Shown one piece after another: positions 34,724 to 44,308 of a DNA stretch of 64,000 bases (position 1 is its first letter; every line of letters begins with the position of its first letter). Under the pieces are notes generated by a model, which searched no databases, was not told the origin of the DNA, and worked only from the letters and a program-made list of their open reading frames with translations. Source of the DNA: JAFGSZ01 sp964492185 (lineage in GTDB: Bacteria > Bacteroidota > Bacteroidia > Bacteroidales > UBA10428); contig CAZBJH010000001.1 of assembly GCA_964492185.1 (NCBI GenBank), positions 12,905 to 76,904 of the forward strand. Reading direction: 5' to 3'. The position numbers and the translations under genes are program-made.

Positions 34724-36722
34724 TAATTGCTTTCCTTACAGCTTCAAGCAAAGGCTCTATAGAAATTCCGGTACCTGTTGATTTTTTCATCCATATATCG
34801 GGCGTATACCTGCCCTGGCTGAATACGCGTATGATCTCTGAAGCAAAGTCCTTGTTATCAAGATGATTTTCAAGCTGATACATGATAATATGACCAAGAG
34901 GATATGCAGGCAGATACAGCGGATAACTGATCATATGAGAGTAAACGGCAAGCAGAATCTCATCTTTCGTGCCGAATACCGGAGCATAATAGGTGTTCCA
35001 TATTTCTTTGGCATAAGTCATTACAGCGGCTTTTAACTCTTCGGCAGTTGCATCGGGATGGTCGTACAACCAGTTCCAGACTTTCATGTCAACAAGTGAT
35101 ACTCCCATTATTTCATAACATGACCAGAATACGTCAAGTGCCAGTTCATCAGATACGTTTTGTGAAACTTTCTCAATTCCCAGCAATTCTATATCCCGAT
35201 GCTGAAAAATAAAAGCCAGTGCTTCTGTAAAAGCTGTATTAGGAATGCCATGCATTAAATATTCATTTACACGATAAAGTGAAAGAGTTTGCTCAACATT
35301 GTGACCAAATTCATGAATTGCAATATTGTAAGCTTTATAATCCATACCCTTTTCATTTATCCTGGTACGCAGATGTGATTGGTTGCCCTGCATTTCCGCA
35401 CCCCATGCATGACCAGCACCGCGTGCAGGATCCACTGTAACCTTTGAAGCAATAAATGCAGCATCTTTCTTACTGAATCCAAGTTTTTTCAATATTACCG
35501 GAAGTTCTCTTTCAAAACTTTCCTTATCAGGATAATTTTGTCTTACAATCCGATCAAGTTTATGGGCTTTAGCATTCATTCCGGATTTAAAACCAGGATA
35601 CCATATATCAAAAGCTCTGAGCCTGCGGCCCAGGCGTTTTTCAATAACAGAAGCCACCTTACTGACTTCGGACGATGACAGTAAATTGATAAACATCTCC
35701 TTGATAACTTCTTCCGGGATTTCCATATTTACTTCAAATACCCGTTGGATATATGTGGGATAATCAGGATAAAACCCGTCAATCTTCCTGTTTACCTTAA
35801 AATGTTCCAGCAGATGTTGATATCGTGTGTCCGGTTCTGCAGTATATTCTATCTCCTTATCATTTTCATACAGGGTATTTGAAATCGGATTCCATTGAAT
35901 TTGATCATTATCAATGATTTTTTCAGGTATTTCCTGTGAAATGATCCTTTTCATTACCTGGTATATTATTTCCTGTTTTTCCAGGCCTTCACTGTTATTT
36001 TGATATTGAGCTTTAATCTCATCACGTAAACCCCAGTGTGATATCAATTTAAGATCTTTGGGGAAAACCGATCTTTTATTGTTGTTTACCAGATTTCCCA
36101 TGGAGATATTATAACCGGCAATGTAAGCATCAGCCATTGTCAGGTGTTTATTATACTCCTGCCAAATTGAAGAGGGCACTCTTCCGGTAAATTTTTCTCC
36201 AAGTCTTGCCATTGCCCACTCCCTGTCTGTCCATTTCAATCCCTGTGATGATTTCTCATTCAATGAATGCAGGGGAAAATTCAAATTAATATAAAATGCT
36301 ATCTTATTTTTAAAGAAATCTTCATTTAAGTGACTGTCAGGCAAGTAGCTTCCAAAAAGCATGTCGATATCTGATATATTACCTTTGTCCAGATCCAGTA
36401 TTTCTCTTAGTCCCAGACTGATCTGATTCATATTCCCGTCCAGAACTTCAAGATAACGCGATATTCTGTTGAAAACCATGTTAAGCTCTTCTTCGGCAGC
36501 TATAAAATGGTCCATACAGAATTGATGAAATTCTTTTTCTTCTCCATCAGACTTTTGCCAGAGAGTAGCCAGACGGTTTACACCCCGATGAATTCTGTTA
36601 GAATGGCTCATACCATGTTCTGACTCCAGTCCGGTAATCACTCTTTGCTTTAATTGGTCGTTTATATATTTCTGATTCATAGCACTATTATCTTTCTTAT
36701 TAATACAGGATATAAAGATCAC
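34719..36722 (-). CDS. Zinc metallopeptidase, M3-like (HEFGH motif), probable lipoprotein
   Basis: The protein has the gluzincin motif HEFGHNVEQT (about residue 475) and a downstream Glu in NTAFTEALAFIFQHRD, as in oligopeptidase F/M3-type peptidases, on an all-helical scaffold. Residues 1-20 begin MIFISCINKKDNS from a GTG start; the upstream in-frame codons (LISGIV before a stop) would lengthen the hydrophobic stretch to a short lipoprotein signal with Cys in the IFISC box, but no ATG is available. The stop codon comes from the adjoining repeat element. Substrate is unknown; peptide degradation in the envelope is inferred. Confidence 0.8.
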   Translation of the reverse strand: MIFISCINKKDNSAMNQKYINDQLKQRVITGLESEHGMSHSNRIHRGVNRLATLWQKSDGEEKEFHQFCMDHFIAAEEELNMVFNRISRYLEVLDGNMNQISLGLREILDLDKGNISDIDMLFGSYLPDSHLNEDFFKNKIAFYINLNFPLHSLNEKSSQGLKWTDREWAMARLGEKFTGRVPSSIWQEYNKHLTMADAYIAGYNISMGNLVNNNKRSVFPKDLKLISHWGLRDEIKAQYQNNSEGLEKQEIIYQVMKRIISQEIPEKIIDNDQIQWNPISNTLYENDKEIEYTAEPDTRYQHLLEHFKVNRKIDGFYPDYPTYIQRVFEVNMEIPEEVIKEMFINLLSSSEVSKVASVIEKRLGRRLRAFDIWYPGFKSGMNAKAHKLDRIVRQNYPDKESFERELPVILKKLGFSKKDAAFIASKVTVDPARGAGHAWGAEMQGNQSHLRTRINEKGMDYKAYNIAIHEFGHNVEQTLSLYRVNEYLMHGIPNTAFTEALAFIFQHRDIELLGIEKVSQNVSDELALDVFWSCYEIMGVSLVDMKVWNWLYDHPDATAEELKAAVMTYAKEIWNTYYAPVFGTKDEILLAVYSHMISYPLYLPAYPLGHIIMYQLENHLDNKDFASEIIRVFSQGRYTPDIWMKKSTGTGISIEPLLEAVRKAIN

Positions 36723-36935
36723 TATACCTGATATGAGTTAGGTGAGGGTTTCACAGGTATACAATTACTATTCTGCCTTCGTTATTAGTTTCGCCGGATT
36801 TAGTATAAATTCGATTCATTGCATCTGCCACAGATTAAACGCGTAAATAGAAATATGGGGTGTAATATTTCTTTATTTCATGCTAACAAAAATAGCTACT
36901 ATTCGTATCTGTTAATATAAATAATATTTTTTTTT

Positions 36936-37673
36936 ATGAGGAAACTTTATCTTTTTTTATTTCTGATAATTCCCGCCATGGGATATTGTCAGGATTCCAT
37001 CCTTTTGCCTGCTGAAATGCCGCGTGAACTAATCATTAAGCACAGCTCATTTGTATTATCCTATAACACCGGATATGTTTTACCCTCCTGGATTGCATAC
37101 AAATTAACAAGTGAAATGATAGAAGGTGATGTAAAGGTGAAAGAAAAATACACTTCCGATCCTAAGATCACCTACCGTTCTGCTGAAGAAAAAGATTATA
37201 GGAAAACTAGCTATATTATGGGCCAGCTGGTTCCATACCAGGACATGATGCATAGTGAACAGGCAATAAGTGAAACTTTTTATATGTCTAATATTGTTCC
37301 GCAAAAGCCGGCTTTTCATAATTACATGTGGATTGAACTTATGAAAGCGACACATCAGTGGCTGAATACAACAGATAAGCTGTATATTGTTGCCGGACCT
37401 GTTTTTAAAGATGGTCCTTTTGGAACCATAGGAAAAAATAAAGTGAGCCTTCCCGATCGTTACTACAAAATAATTCTGGATCTGAAAAACAGCAAGGCCA
37501 TAGGATTTATTTTTGATAACAGTATGTCTTCCAGGGGTTTAATGAAATCCGCCATGTCTGTTGATAAAATTGAAGAAATAACAGGAATAGATTTTTTTCC
37601 GGATTTACCTGATGAAATTGAAAACCAGGTTGAAGCAGAGTTTGATCCAAACAAATGGCTATTAGAAGAATAG
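36936..37673 (+). CDS. Exported DNA/RNA non-specific endonuclease-like protein with degenerate active site
   Basis: The 245-residue protein has a signal peptide (LYLFLFLIIPAMGYC) and the NUC-family layout: YNTGYVLPSWIAYKL, SETFYMSNIVPQKPAFHNYMWIEL, KLYIVAGPVF and a GKNKVSLPDRYYKIILD ending. In active members the catalytic stretch is DRGHL-P; here it reads IMGQLVPYQDM, so the catalytic His is Gln and the preceding Asp/Arg are gone. The Asn/Glu of the metal-binding helix also look altered by eye (HNYMWIELM). The fold is probably kept but nuclease activity is doubtful. It is a single gene between a peptidase and a CHAD gene. Confidence 0.8.
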   Translation: MRKLYLFLFLIIPAMGYCQDSILLPAEMPRELIIKHSSFVLSYNTGYVLPSWIAYKLTSEMIEGDVKVKEKYTSDPKITYRSAEEKDYRKTSYIMGQLVPYQDMMHSEQAISETFYMSNIVPQKPAFHNYMWIELMKATHQWLNTTDKLYIVAGPVFKDGPFGTIGKNKVSLPDRYYKIILDLKNSKAIGFIFDNSMSSRGLMKSAMSVDKIEEITGIDFFPDLPDEIENQVEAEFDPNKWLLEE

Positions 37674-37823
37674 TATTCTTAATAATTTACAATCACCTCC
37701 ATTCCGATAAAGATACTATCGCATATCGCGAAACGATCCTTAATGTCTTTTTTATGAAATAATTATATAGTACTGTTCGATTCATAAATTCTTGTTAACT
37801 TTTGTTTTTAATAGCATCCGGAA

Positions 37824-38720
37824 ATGAATAAACTTGAAATTCTTCGTGATGAGCCTGTTTATGAGGGGATTATCAGGAATTTTTATGGGCAGATTGATAT
37901 TGCACTGTATTTCTTATCGTTTATCAGATCAGATCCGGATGAGACTGTTCATGAGATAAGAAAGAATATGAAGAGGGTCAGGGCAATAATAAAATTGCTG
38001 CAATATTCACTCGGAAGGACCGGCTATGTCCAGGAAAACTATTATTACCGTGATATAGGCCGAATGCTATCTCCATTTCGCGACAAAAAAGTGATCAGTG
38101 ACCTGGCTGAAAAATACAGTAACAAGCGTTTCAGGGGAGCAAACATGGAAGCATTACAGTCAATAGCCGAACGTTATAGCCAGGCCCACTGCCGGCAAAT
38201 CAACAAACTTACAGGTGACCACCTCATTGTTGAAAAAGTGAGCATTCTTTTGGAAAAAGGAAAGAAACGGTTTTCTCAACTATTATCAGCCGGCATAGAT
38301 ATTAATTTAATTATAGACTCATATACAAAAACATACAGGCAAACATGTGAAGTATTAATTAAAGTATTGCAAGAAAATGAACCACATATAAAACATGAGC
38401 TTCGAAAAAAAGCAAAATATTTCTGGTATCAGAGCCAGTTACTTCATAATTATTACCCCGCTTATTTTGGTTTATTAAACAGGCAACTGGAAAAGGTTTC
38501 CGATCTGTTAGGGGCCGGACATGATTTATTTTCTTTTCAGGAAAGCCTGCGAAAAAATGGAATTAAAAAAGAAACAGGAGATTTTTATCTCAATAATCTG
38601 CTGGTTGATATTAATAAATATATGGCAAAGCATAATATAAGTGCAATTGAATTGGTTAATAAAATAACAGTAGAAGATCCCGGCATTTTTAAAAGCAGGA
38701 TAAAGCAATATTTATTATAA
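37824..38720 (+). CDS. CHAD-domain protein
   Basis: CHAD domains are helical bundles with conserved histidines that bind polyphosphate. The 298-residue protein has the family signature VHEIRKNMKRVRAIIKLLQYSLG (about 40-62, the HxxRKxxKRxRa motif), YYRDIGRMLSPFRDKKV (near 73-90) and HELRKKAKYFWYQSQLL with a second H..RK..K pattern (about 191-207). No signal peptide or membrane segment is present. No polyphosphate gene is adjacent. A fragment of the hairpin repeat follows the stop. Confidence 0.88.
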   Translation: MNKLEILRDEPVYEGIIRNFYGQIDIALYFLSFIRSDPDETVHEIRKNMKRVRAIIKLLQYSLGRTGYVQENYYYRDIGRMLSPFRDKKVISDLAEKYSNKRFRGANMEALQSIAERYSQAHCRQINKLTGDHLIVEKVSILLEKGKKRFSQLLSAGIDINLIIDSYTKTYRQTCEVLIKVLQENEPHIKHELRKKAKYFWYQSQLLHNYYPAYFGLLNRQLEKVSDLLGAGHDLFSFQESLRKNGIKKETGDFYLNNLLVDINKYMAKHNISAIELVNKITVEDPGIFKSRIKQYLL

Positions 38721-38722
38721 TA

Positions 38723-38770
38723 CACATTCGCAAGCTTAACGCGGCAAATAGGACTTTATGGACAAGACGT
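38723..38770 (+). repeat. Fragment of a subtype A MITE-like repeat
   Basis: CGCAAGCTTAACGCGGCAAA then TAGGACTTTATGGACAAGACG matches only the last third of a full element (compare 34681-34720). The rest has been lost. Confidence 0.75.
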
Positions 38771-38780
38771 TATTATGAGG

Positions 38781-39254
38781 TTAAAATATCAACCTGTAAA
38801 ACTTATAAAGATATTCAAACGGGCCGGTCGAAAACAAGGGATGAAATCCTATGTGGTAACCTTTACTTTCATATTCCTTTATCCCGGGAAACTGATTTGT
38901 ACCTGAATATTTGGATTTAACCTCCAGGTAACGGTAAAAAACATAGCAGAGGATACCCCCAAGCAGGATGGTTCCCGCGATCAATAGCATGACAACAATG
39001 TAGTTTATCCTGGATGTATATCCATATAAAAAAAAAAATATACTCATGATCAGGGCAACAATTTTTATCGCCCTGCCTACGGAATGAACTTTTTTAGCAT
39101 ATTTGCTTCGCGGAATACCTATTTTTATATTAGATACCGGTGTGTTTCCCGGATACTTTACACCATCTTTTTCATGCTTTTTGTGCAAATTCACAATTAC
39201 AGGTTTTCCATCAGCAATGAATCGTTCGTTGAAAAAACAGTTTACGGGTTCCAT
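38781..39254 (-). CDS. Small membrane protein, two predicted helices
   Basis: The 157-residue protein has a cytoplasmic or periplasmic start with mixed charges (DGKPVIVNLHKKHEKDGVKYPGN), two adjacent membrane helices (IKIVALIMSIFFFLYGY and YIVVMLLIAGTILLGGILCYVFY, about 65-110) and a hydrophilic tail with YHIGFHPLFSTGPFEYLYKFY. No family is recognised. It is a plausible real gene (intact frame, ordinary codons) but stands alone between repeats. Confidence 0.6.
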   Translation of the reverse strand: MEPVNCFFNERFIADGKPVIVNLHKKHEKDGVKYPGNTPVSNIKIGIPRSKYAKKVHSVGRAIKIVALIMSIFFFLYGYTSRINYIVVMLLIAGTILLGGILCYVFYRYLEVKSKYSGTNQFPGIKEYESKGYHIGFHPLFSTGPFEYLYKFYRLIF

Positions 39255-39286
39255 ATATAACTAATAATTTATTTCAAAATAATTAA

Positions 39287-39433
39287 ATAGTGTCTGTCCA
39301 TAATGTCCGATATCCGCGTTGCTGCTCACATTTTAAATCCTCAAATACTTTAGTATACCGCGGTTTAAAATGCTCACGTGCCTTGATCCCGAACATTCTG
39401 AACAAACAACTGCGAGTTTATTGACAAACTCTA
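39287..39433 (-). repeat. MITE-like repeat, subtype B
   Basis: It starts ATAGTGTCTGTCCATAATG and ends TTGACAAACTCTA and is nearly identical to the copy at 34405. It is the first of three elements standing head to tail in the 563-base gap between the membrane protein and the M16 protease; no gene is seen there. Confidence 0.88.
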
Positions 39434-39434
39434 A

Positions 39435-39603
39435 ATAGTGTCTGTCCATAAAGTCCCATTTGCTACGTTACGCTTGTTCAAAAAATTGCTCATTTACGAC
39501 TGGCAAACTCCGCGTTTCCGGACTACGCGAGCCTTGCAAATGGAACCTTCTGAACACACACATGTCCGGTTAAACATTTTGACTACTTTATAAACAGACT
39601 CTA
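39435..39603 (-). repeat. MITE-like repeat, subtype A
   Basis: It starts ATAGTGTCTGTCCATAAAG and ends TAAACAGACTCTA. It is sandwiched between two subtype B copies, sharing the TCTA/ATAGTG joints with each. Confidence 0.88.
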
Positions 39604-39605
39604 AA

Positions 39606-39749
39606 TAGTATCTGTCCATAATGTCCGATATCTTCGTTGCTGCCAAAATTTTAATCCTCGAATACTTTAGTATACCGCGGTTTAAAATGTTCACACGCCT
39701 TGATTTCGAACATTCTGAATAAACACTATGAGTTTATTGACAGACTCTA
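39606..39749 (-). repeat. MITE-like repeat, subtype B
   Basis: It starts ATAGTATCTGTCCATAATG and ends TTGACAGACTCTA. It has a few substitutions relative to the copies at 34405 and 39287 (GATATCTTCGTTGC). Confidence 0.88.
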
Positions 39750-39817
39750 AATAATTCCTATTCATTATTCTATTATGAGCATATAGCCCGGTGAAATCAA
39801 TAATGCGGGAAAATCTA

Positions 39818-42643
39818 TTATTCTTTCATGTCCTCAGGATAAAGTACAACCCTGATATAAGCATCCAGTTTCAGGTAATTATTTGCTACATGCTGAAGGT
39901 TTTCAGATGTGATCATCTCCTGCTTTTTATCGAACCGGTTTATCTCATCATAAGAAAGACCCAGTTTGTCGAGAGTTTTAAAGCGATTAATCCAGAAACC
40001 GTTTGTTTTCAGGGCCTTTTCCCTTTCCCGTCTGTTGATTTCCATGGCTTTGGTAATATCTTCATCCTCAACGCCGTTTTCCTTGATCTTTTCAATTATA
40101 TTAATTGAGGCATAAGAAAGACTGTCAGCATTATGAGGTGAGCACGGGATATAGATCTGGATATATGCATGAGAATAGGGTATTTTATTAAGGCCTGCAT
40201 TTGCATTTAATGTATAGGCCCCGCTCATTTCTTCACGAATGATATCTATATACTTTCGTCTGATGATTTTTCCCAGTGTGGTTAGCAGAAATGCCGTATC
40301 AACATCCCACATTTTTTCCTGCTCATAATAATATAAAACAATGCTTTTGGGATCAGTACCTTTATAAACATTTTTGTCAACTGTTTCCGAAGGGGGTCTG
40401 ATATTCAGATCTTTCCATGTCTCATCGCGCTTAATGCCACCCAGGCTTGCAAGGTAAGTTTTTATATACTTCTGGATTGTATCCATATCAAAAGCACCAG
40501 TAAAATAAAATGTAAAACCAGCAGGATCTGCAAACCTGTCCTTAAAGATTTCAATACTTCTGTCCAGGTCTACCCTGTTCAAATCTTCTTCAGAAGGATA
40601 ATAATTTGCCCGGGGATGATCATTTGTCACAATATGTATGTACCTGTCAATGAAATAACTTTCAGGATCATCAAGCTTGTTTTCCAATAATGCTTTCTGC
40701 CTGTTAATATAGGAAAGGAATGCAATGGAGTCCTTACGTATATCATTAAAATACAGGTATATAAGCTGAAACAGGGTTTCCAGGTCTTTCGGGGCAGCCT
40801 GTCCCTTAAAACCTTCGGAATAATAATCTATTGAAGGGCTTATACTTACGGTCTTTCCCGTTAACAATTTGTTTAATTCCGTTCTGGAATATTTTCCAAG
40901 TCCGCTTTCTGTTATGATATTTGCTGCATTTATGGCAGACTGATGATCTTCTTCAGGATAAACTGAATGGCCACCTTCACTGAATGCAGATACCAAAATC
41001 TCATCATTTTTAAAATCGGTTTTTTTCAGCACTACTTTCATTCCATTTCCCAGTTTTAGTTGCAGTGCATCGACTTTATCAAGGTTTTTACGAAAAAGAA
41101 GACGTCCTTCATCAGGAATGCTTTCCATAAGTGTGGTTCCGGAAATTTTATCTGCATAAGGATCGGGAGTGGTATGATCGATGCTGTCTGTAATTTCAAG
41201 GATCCTGTCTTCCCCGGGAATGTATACATTTTCTTTATCAGGTGCCATAACTGATACTACCCTGTTTTGAGTTGTGATATAGTCTTTGACTAAATCATTA
41301 ACTTCTTCCAATGTTACATCAGGTAAATAATTCTTAACGATTTCATACTCAATCTCTATACCGGGAATAGGTTCATCTGTAAGATAATTGCGTGCATATT
41401 CATCTGCAAAATTTGCTGATTCGGATTTGTCACGTTCATTATATGCCCGTTCATAAAAATTAATTAATTTTTTCTTTTGCCTGTCAAGTTCAGTCTGCGT
41501 AAACCCGTGCAATTTTGCCCGCTGGTTTTCAGTTAGCAGGGTTTTCAGCCCATTTGTTATATTATCGGGTGCAACTATTGCCACACTCAGATACGCTTCT
41601 TTCGTCCTTATTCCAAATCCGCCATACATGCTTTCTGCCATTATAAATGGTGGTTCAGCCTGATTCTTATATTCACTTAAACGTTCGTTAATCATACCCG
41701 AGATAAGCTGTACAGTGACCATTTTCAGGTAATCAGCATAAGTTTTTTCTTCCTCCGGTTCATGTTTGTGATAAATAACAACCCGCGATGCCCCTGCCTC
41801 TTTATCTGTAGTTACAACTGCCAGGGTTTTCTCATGATCCGGCACGGGGTATAATTTACGTTCCTTGGGATTTTTTGTCACTGGAATATTTCCGAAATGT
41901 TCCCTTATTTTTTGTTCGCTTTCATCAGGATCAATATCACCTACCACGATGAACGCCATCAGATCCGGCCTGTACCAGTCAGTATAAAAATTTTTAATAG
42001 TTTCGTATTCAAAATTCTTTATTACAGAAGTATCACCCATTGGAAGTCGTACGGCATAACGTGAACCTTTTAAAAGTACCGGGATGAATTTATCCCGCAT
42101 TCGTTGCATAGCTCCCCTGTCACGACGCCATTCTTCCATGATCACTCCCCTTTCCTTATCGATCTCTTCATGATCAAATAAAAGGTTATGTGCCCAGTCT
42201 TCCATTACCCGGTATGCATTGTTAATGATTTCCGTTGAATCGGAAGGAAGAGATAGTTTATAAACTGTCTCATCAAAAGAGGTATATGCATTGATATCGG
42301 GTCCAAAACGTACGCCTACTGATTGAAGATAACTGGTAAGCTCATTTTTTTCAAAATTTTTAGTCCCGTTAAATGCCATATGTTCAACAAAATGAGCAAG
42401 CCCTTCCTGTCCGTCATCCTCCAGTACGGAACCTGCATTGACTACCAGTCGCATTTCAACACGGTTTTCCGGCCTTTTATTATGCCGGATATAATAAGTC
42501 AGCCCGTTTTGCAATGTACCTTTCCTGATCTTATTATGTACGGGAAGTTTTTTATCCAGGCCTGTTTGTTGTGAAAGCAGGGACTGTGCAACTATTAACG
42601 AAAGAATAAAGCTTGCGGTAAAAAGGATTCTCAGGTGTTTCAT
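39818..42643 (-). CDS. M16 family zinc protease (pitrilysin/PqqL type)
   Basis: The 941-residue exported protein has a signal peptide (LFTASFILSLIVAQSLLSQ) and a full M16 layout of two tandem halves. The first carries the inverted zinc motif HFVEHMAF (His84, Glu87, His88) and the downstream ligand Glu in KERGVIMEEWRRD; the second half lacks the motif and forms the other wall of the chamber. PqqL-type exported members act on peptides or on receptor-bound substrates. The upstream end is separate from any operon; hairpin repeats lie close to its 3' end. Confidence 0.93.
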   Translation of the reverse strand: MKHLRILFTASFILSLIVAQSLLSQQTGLDKKLPVHNKIRKGTLQNGLTYYIRHNKRPENRVEMRLVVNAGSVLEDDGQEGLAHFVEHMAFNGTKNFEKNELTSYLQSVGVRFGPDINAYTSFDETVYKLSLPSDSTEIINNAYRVMEDWAHNLLFDHEEIDKERGVIMEEWRRDRGAMQRMRDKFIPVLLKGSRYAVRLPMGDTSVIKNFEYETIKNFYTDWYRPDLMAFIVVGDIDPDESEQKIREHFGNIPVTKNPKERKLYPVPDHEKTLAVVTTDKEAGASRVVIYHKHEPEEEKTYADYLKMVTVQLISGMINERLSEYKNQAEPPFIMAESMYGGFGIRTKEAYLSVAIVAPDNITNGLKTLLTENQRAKLHGFTQTELDRQKKKLINFYERAYNERDKSESANFADEYARNYLTDEPIPGIEIEYEIVKNYLPDVTLEEVNDLVKDYITTQNRVVSVMAPDKENVYIPGEDRILEITDSIDHTTPDPYADKISGTTLMESIPDEGRLLFRKNLDKVDALQLKLGNGMKVVLKKTDFKNDEILVSAFSEGGHSVYPEEDHQSAINAANIITESGLGKYSRTELNKLLTGKTVSISPSIDYYSEGFKGQAAPKDLETLFQLIYLYFNDIRKDSIAFLSYINRQKALLENKLDDPESYFIDRYIHIVTNDHPRANYYPSEEDLNRVDLDRSIEIFKDRFADPAGFTFYFTGAFDMDTIQKYIKTYLASLGGIKRDETWKDLNIRPPSETVDKNVYKGTDPKSIVLYYYEQEKMWDVDTAFLLTTLGKIIRRKYIDIIREEMSGAYTLNANAGLNKIPYSHAYIQIYIPCSPHNADSLSYASINIIEKIKENGVEDEDITKAMEINRREREKALKTNGFWINRFKTLDKLGLSYDEINRFDKKQEMITSENLQHVANNYLKLDAYIRVVLYPEDMKE

Positions 42644-42813
42644 TTTAATAATTTTATTTTACTTTTTTATAAATTGGTGTAAGCCGAACGGTTTCTTAAA
42701 TATTTCCAAATATAATAATTTTTAGCCTGTATTAATTTCATACATCAGGTTTAAGACGCGCATAATTTTATTCTCTGTTTTCTGTTGAATGTCAATTACC
42801 GAATGCCATAAAA

Positions 42814-43482
42814 TTAATCTTCCTTACCCCCGTTTCTCAATAATATTTCCCTCATTTCATTCACATTATTTACGATATAATCAGGTTTGATTTTCCTGAT
42901 TTCGTCCATATTGCCAAATCCATAGGTGACTGCCATTGTACATATACCATTTTCACGACCACCCTGAATATCAAAGTTTCTGTCACCTGTCATGACAGCA
43001 TCATTCCCCGGCTTTATTCCGTGTTCAGACATTAAGGAACTGATCAGAGAAGTTTTTTCTGCAAACCTTCCAATGTAATCGGCACCTTTAAGACCTTTGA
43101 TATAAAGCGAAAGCTTAAAATGATCAAGTATGGTTACTGCAAATTCTTCAAGTTTTGATGTGGCTACATATAAACTGCTTCCCTTTTGTTTTAACTCGCG
43201 TAAAAGCGGAATGATGCCGGGATAGATCTCATTTTCATATATGCCCCTGTTACTAAAATAATCACGGAAAGATGTAACGGCAAAGTTCAGCTTTTCATCA
43301 GGGATATTCAACCTTTTTAAAAAAACTTCCTGAAGTGGCGGACCTATGAATGAATGTAACTCTGTTTTTGAAGGTATAGGAATATCAAGCTTTTCACAAG
43401 CATACCTGTATGAATTCGATATTCCTTTTTCAGGATCGGTCAGCGTACCGTCAAGGTCAAAAATTATGTTATTAAACCGCAT
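42814..43482 (-). CDS. HAD-superfamily phosphatase (phosphoglycolate phosphatase-like)
   Basis: The 222-residue protein has the HAD motifs: DLDGTLTDPEKG (Asp nucleophile at about residue 9), a cap domain, VATSK (motif II, near 109), K in LKGADYIGRFAEKTSL (motif III) and MTGDRNFDIQGGRENG (motif IV, near 170). The sequence is close to Gph/PgmB-type small-molecule phosphatases; the substrate is not fixed by sequence. It diverges from the DUF2905 gene (33 bases between starts). Confidence 0.88.
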   Translation of the reverse strand: MRFNNIIFDLDGTLTDPEKGISNSYRYACEKLDIPIPSKTELHSFIGPPLQEVFLKRLNIPDEKLNFAVTSFRDYFSNRGIYENEIYPGIIPLLRELKQKGSSLYVATSKLEEFAVTILDHFKLSLYIKGLKGADYIGRFAEKTSLISSLMSEHGIKPGNDAVMTGDRNFDIQGGRENGICTMAVTYGFGNMDEIRKIKPDYIVNNVNEMREILLRNGGKED

Positions 43483-43515
43483 TTTTATAACTTTGAGATA
43501 ATACTTTTATAATTC

Positions 43516-43755
43516 ATGATAAATGCGGGCAAAATACTAATAATAATCGGGATCATTATAGTGATCACCGGGATAATATTATACTTCACCGGTGACAAAC
43601 TAAGCTTTACCTGGAGATTACCGGGAGATATCAGGATAGAAAGGGAAAATTTTATATTTTATTTTCCTGTTACTACCATGATCCTGATAAGTATCCTGCT
43701 AAGCCTGGTCATTCAGCTTATCAAAAAATTTTTTAAAAAAATTGACTGTCTTTAA
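43516..43755 (+). CDS. DUF2905 small membrane protein
   Basis: The 79-residue protein has two membrane helices (LIIIGIIIVITGIILYF and TTMILISILLSLVIQLI) with a DKLSFTWRLPGDIRIERENFIFYFPV loop between, matching DUF2905. The role of the family is unknown. Confidence 0.9.
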   Translation: MINAGKILIIIGIIIVITGIILYFTGDKLSFTWRLPGDIRIERENFIFYFPVTTMILISILLSLVIQLIKKFFKKIDCL

Positions 43756-43790
43756 TACTTGCAAATCGGGATGATTTTTACATTTTCACC

Positions 43791-43978
43791 CTTCTGAAAG
43801 CGGATGCATATCAGATTATTCGTAGATTGCAGAAGGATGATATAGCAGCGTTTGACTTTTTGTTTGAAAAGCATAATAAAAAAGTATACAATTTTTGTAA
43901 ACAATTATTGAATAACCGGCAGGATGCTGAAGAGATAACACAGTAGGTTTTCATTGCCGTGTAGCAGAACCGAATAAG
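43791..43978 (+). pseudogene. Decayed ECF sigma factor, N-terminal fragment
   Basis: In the frame of base 43803 the reading is DAYQIIRRLQKDDIAAFDFLF, then EKHNKKVYNFCKQLLNNRQD and AEEITQ-stop-VFIAV-stop-QNRIRI. This is region 2 of an ECF sigma factor of the kind next to SusC/SusD genes: the usual QEVFIKLWENR motif has both its Glu and Trp codons turned into TAG (43944 and 43962). No region 4 is present. Confidence 0.85.
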
Positions 43979-44259
43979 GATCCATCTCGATCAACTAATT
44001 ACGTTACCCGTGATTATTTTCTAGCACGCCTGGGAGAATCATATTTAATAGCGGCTAAAGCTCATGGCCGGCTGGGTGAATATGATGCGGTAGTTAAGTT
44101 TATCAATAAGGTGAGAATTCAATGATGATACCAGGAATGCAGGAGCAATGCACTAATATCACAGATTGCAAACGCTGCCGCGGTCTCATCTTTACCTTAT
44201 TCAGAGAAAAGGAAGATTCCTGACTGATTCGGAAAAAAAGACATATCAGAATGAAAGAT
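43964..44259 (+). pseudogene. Decayed SusD/RagB-family lipoprotein, C-terminal fragment
   Basis: Frame of base 43997: PNKDPSRSTNYVTRDYFLAR then LGESYLIAAKAHGRLGEYDA and VVKFINKVRI before a stop. This matches the SusD C-terminal helices (RDYF-RLAE-YLIAAEA...INKVR). The following bases in another frame (ARNAGAM, then LYLIQRKGRFLTDSEKKTYQ and NERYD) resemble the SusD ending LYPIPQ...QNPGY. It directly follows the sigma fragment, so a deletion probably removed anti-sigma and SusC genes. Confidence 0.75.
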
Positions 44260-44308
44260 ATGATTAATATTGATTTAGTGTTAACGAGTAAGATTTTTAT
44301 GATTTTAG

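Noticed and set aside
34529..34726. 65-aa ORF ending NEQFSDKRNAANGTLWTDTN
   Set aside because: It lies wholly inside a repeat element and ends with its boundary; the same peptide appears fused in front of the peroxiredoxin. No sign of selection as a gene.
43791..43978. Functional sigma factor by stop read-through
   Set aside because: Two stops at conserved Glu and Trp positions and no region 4; decay is the simpler reading.
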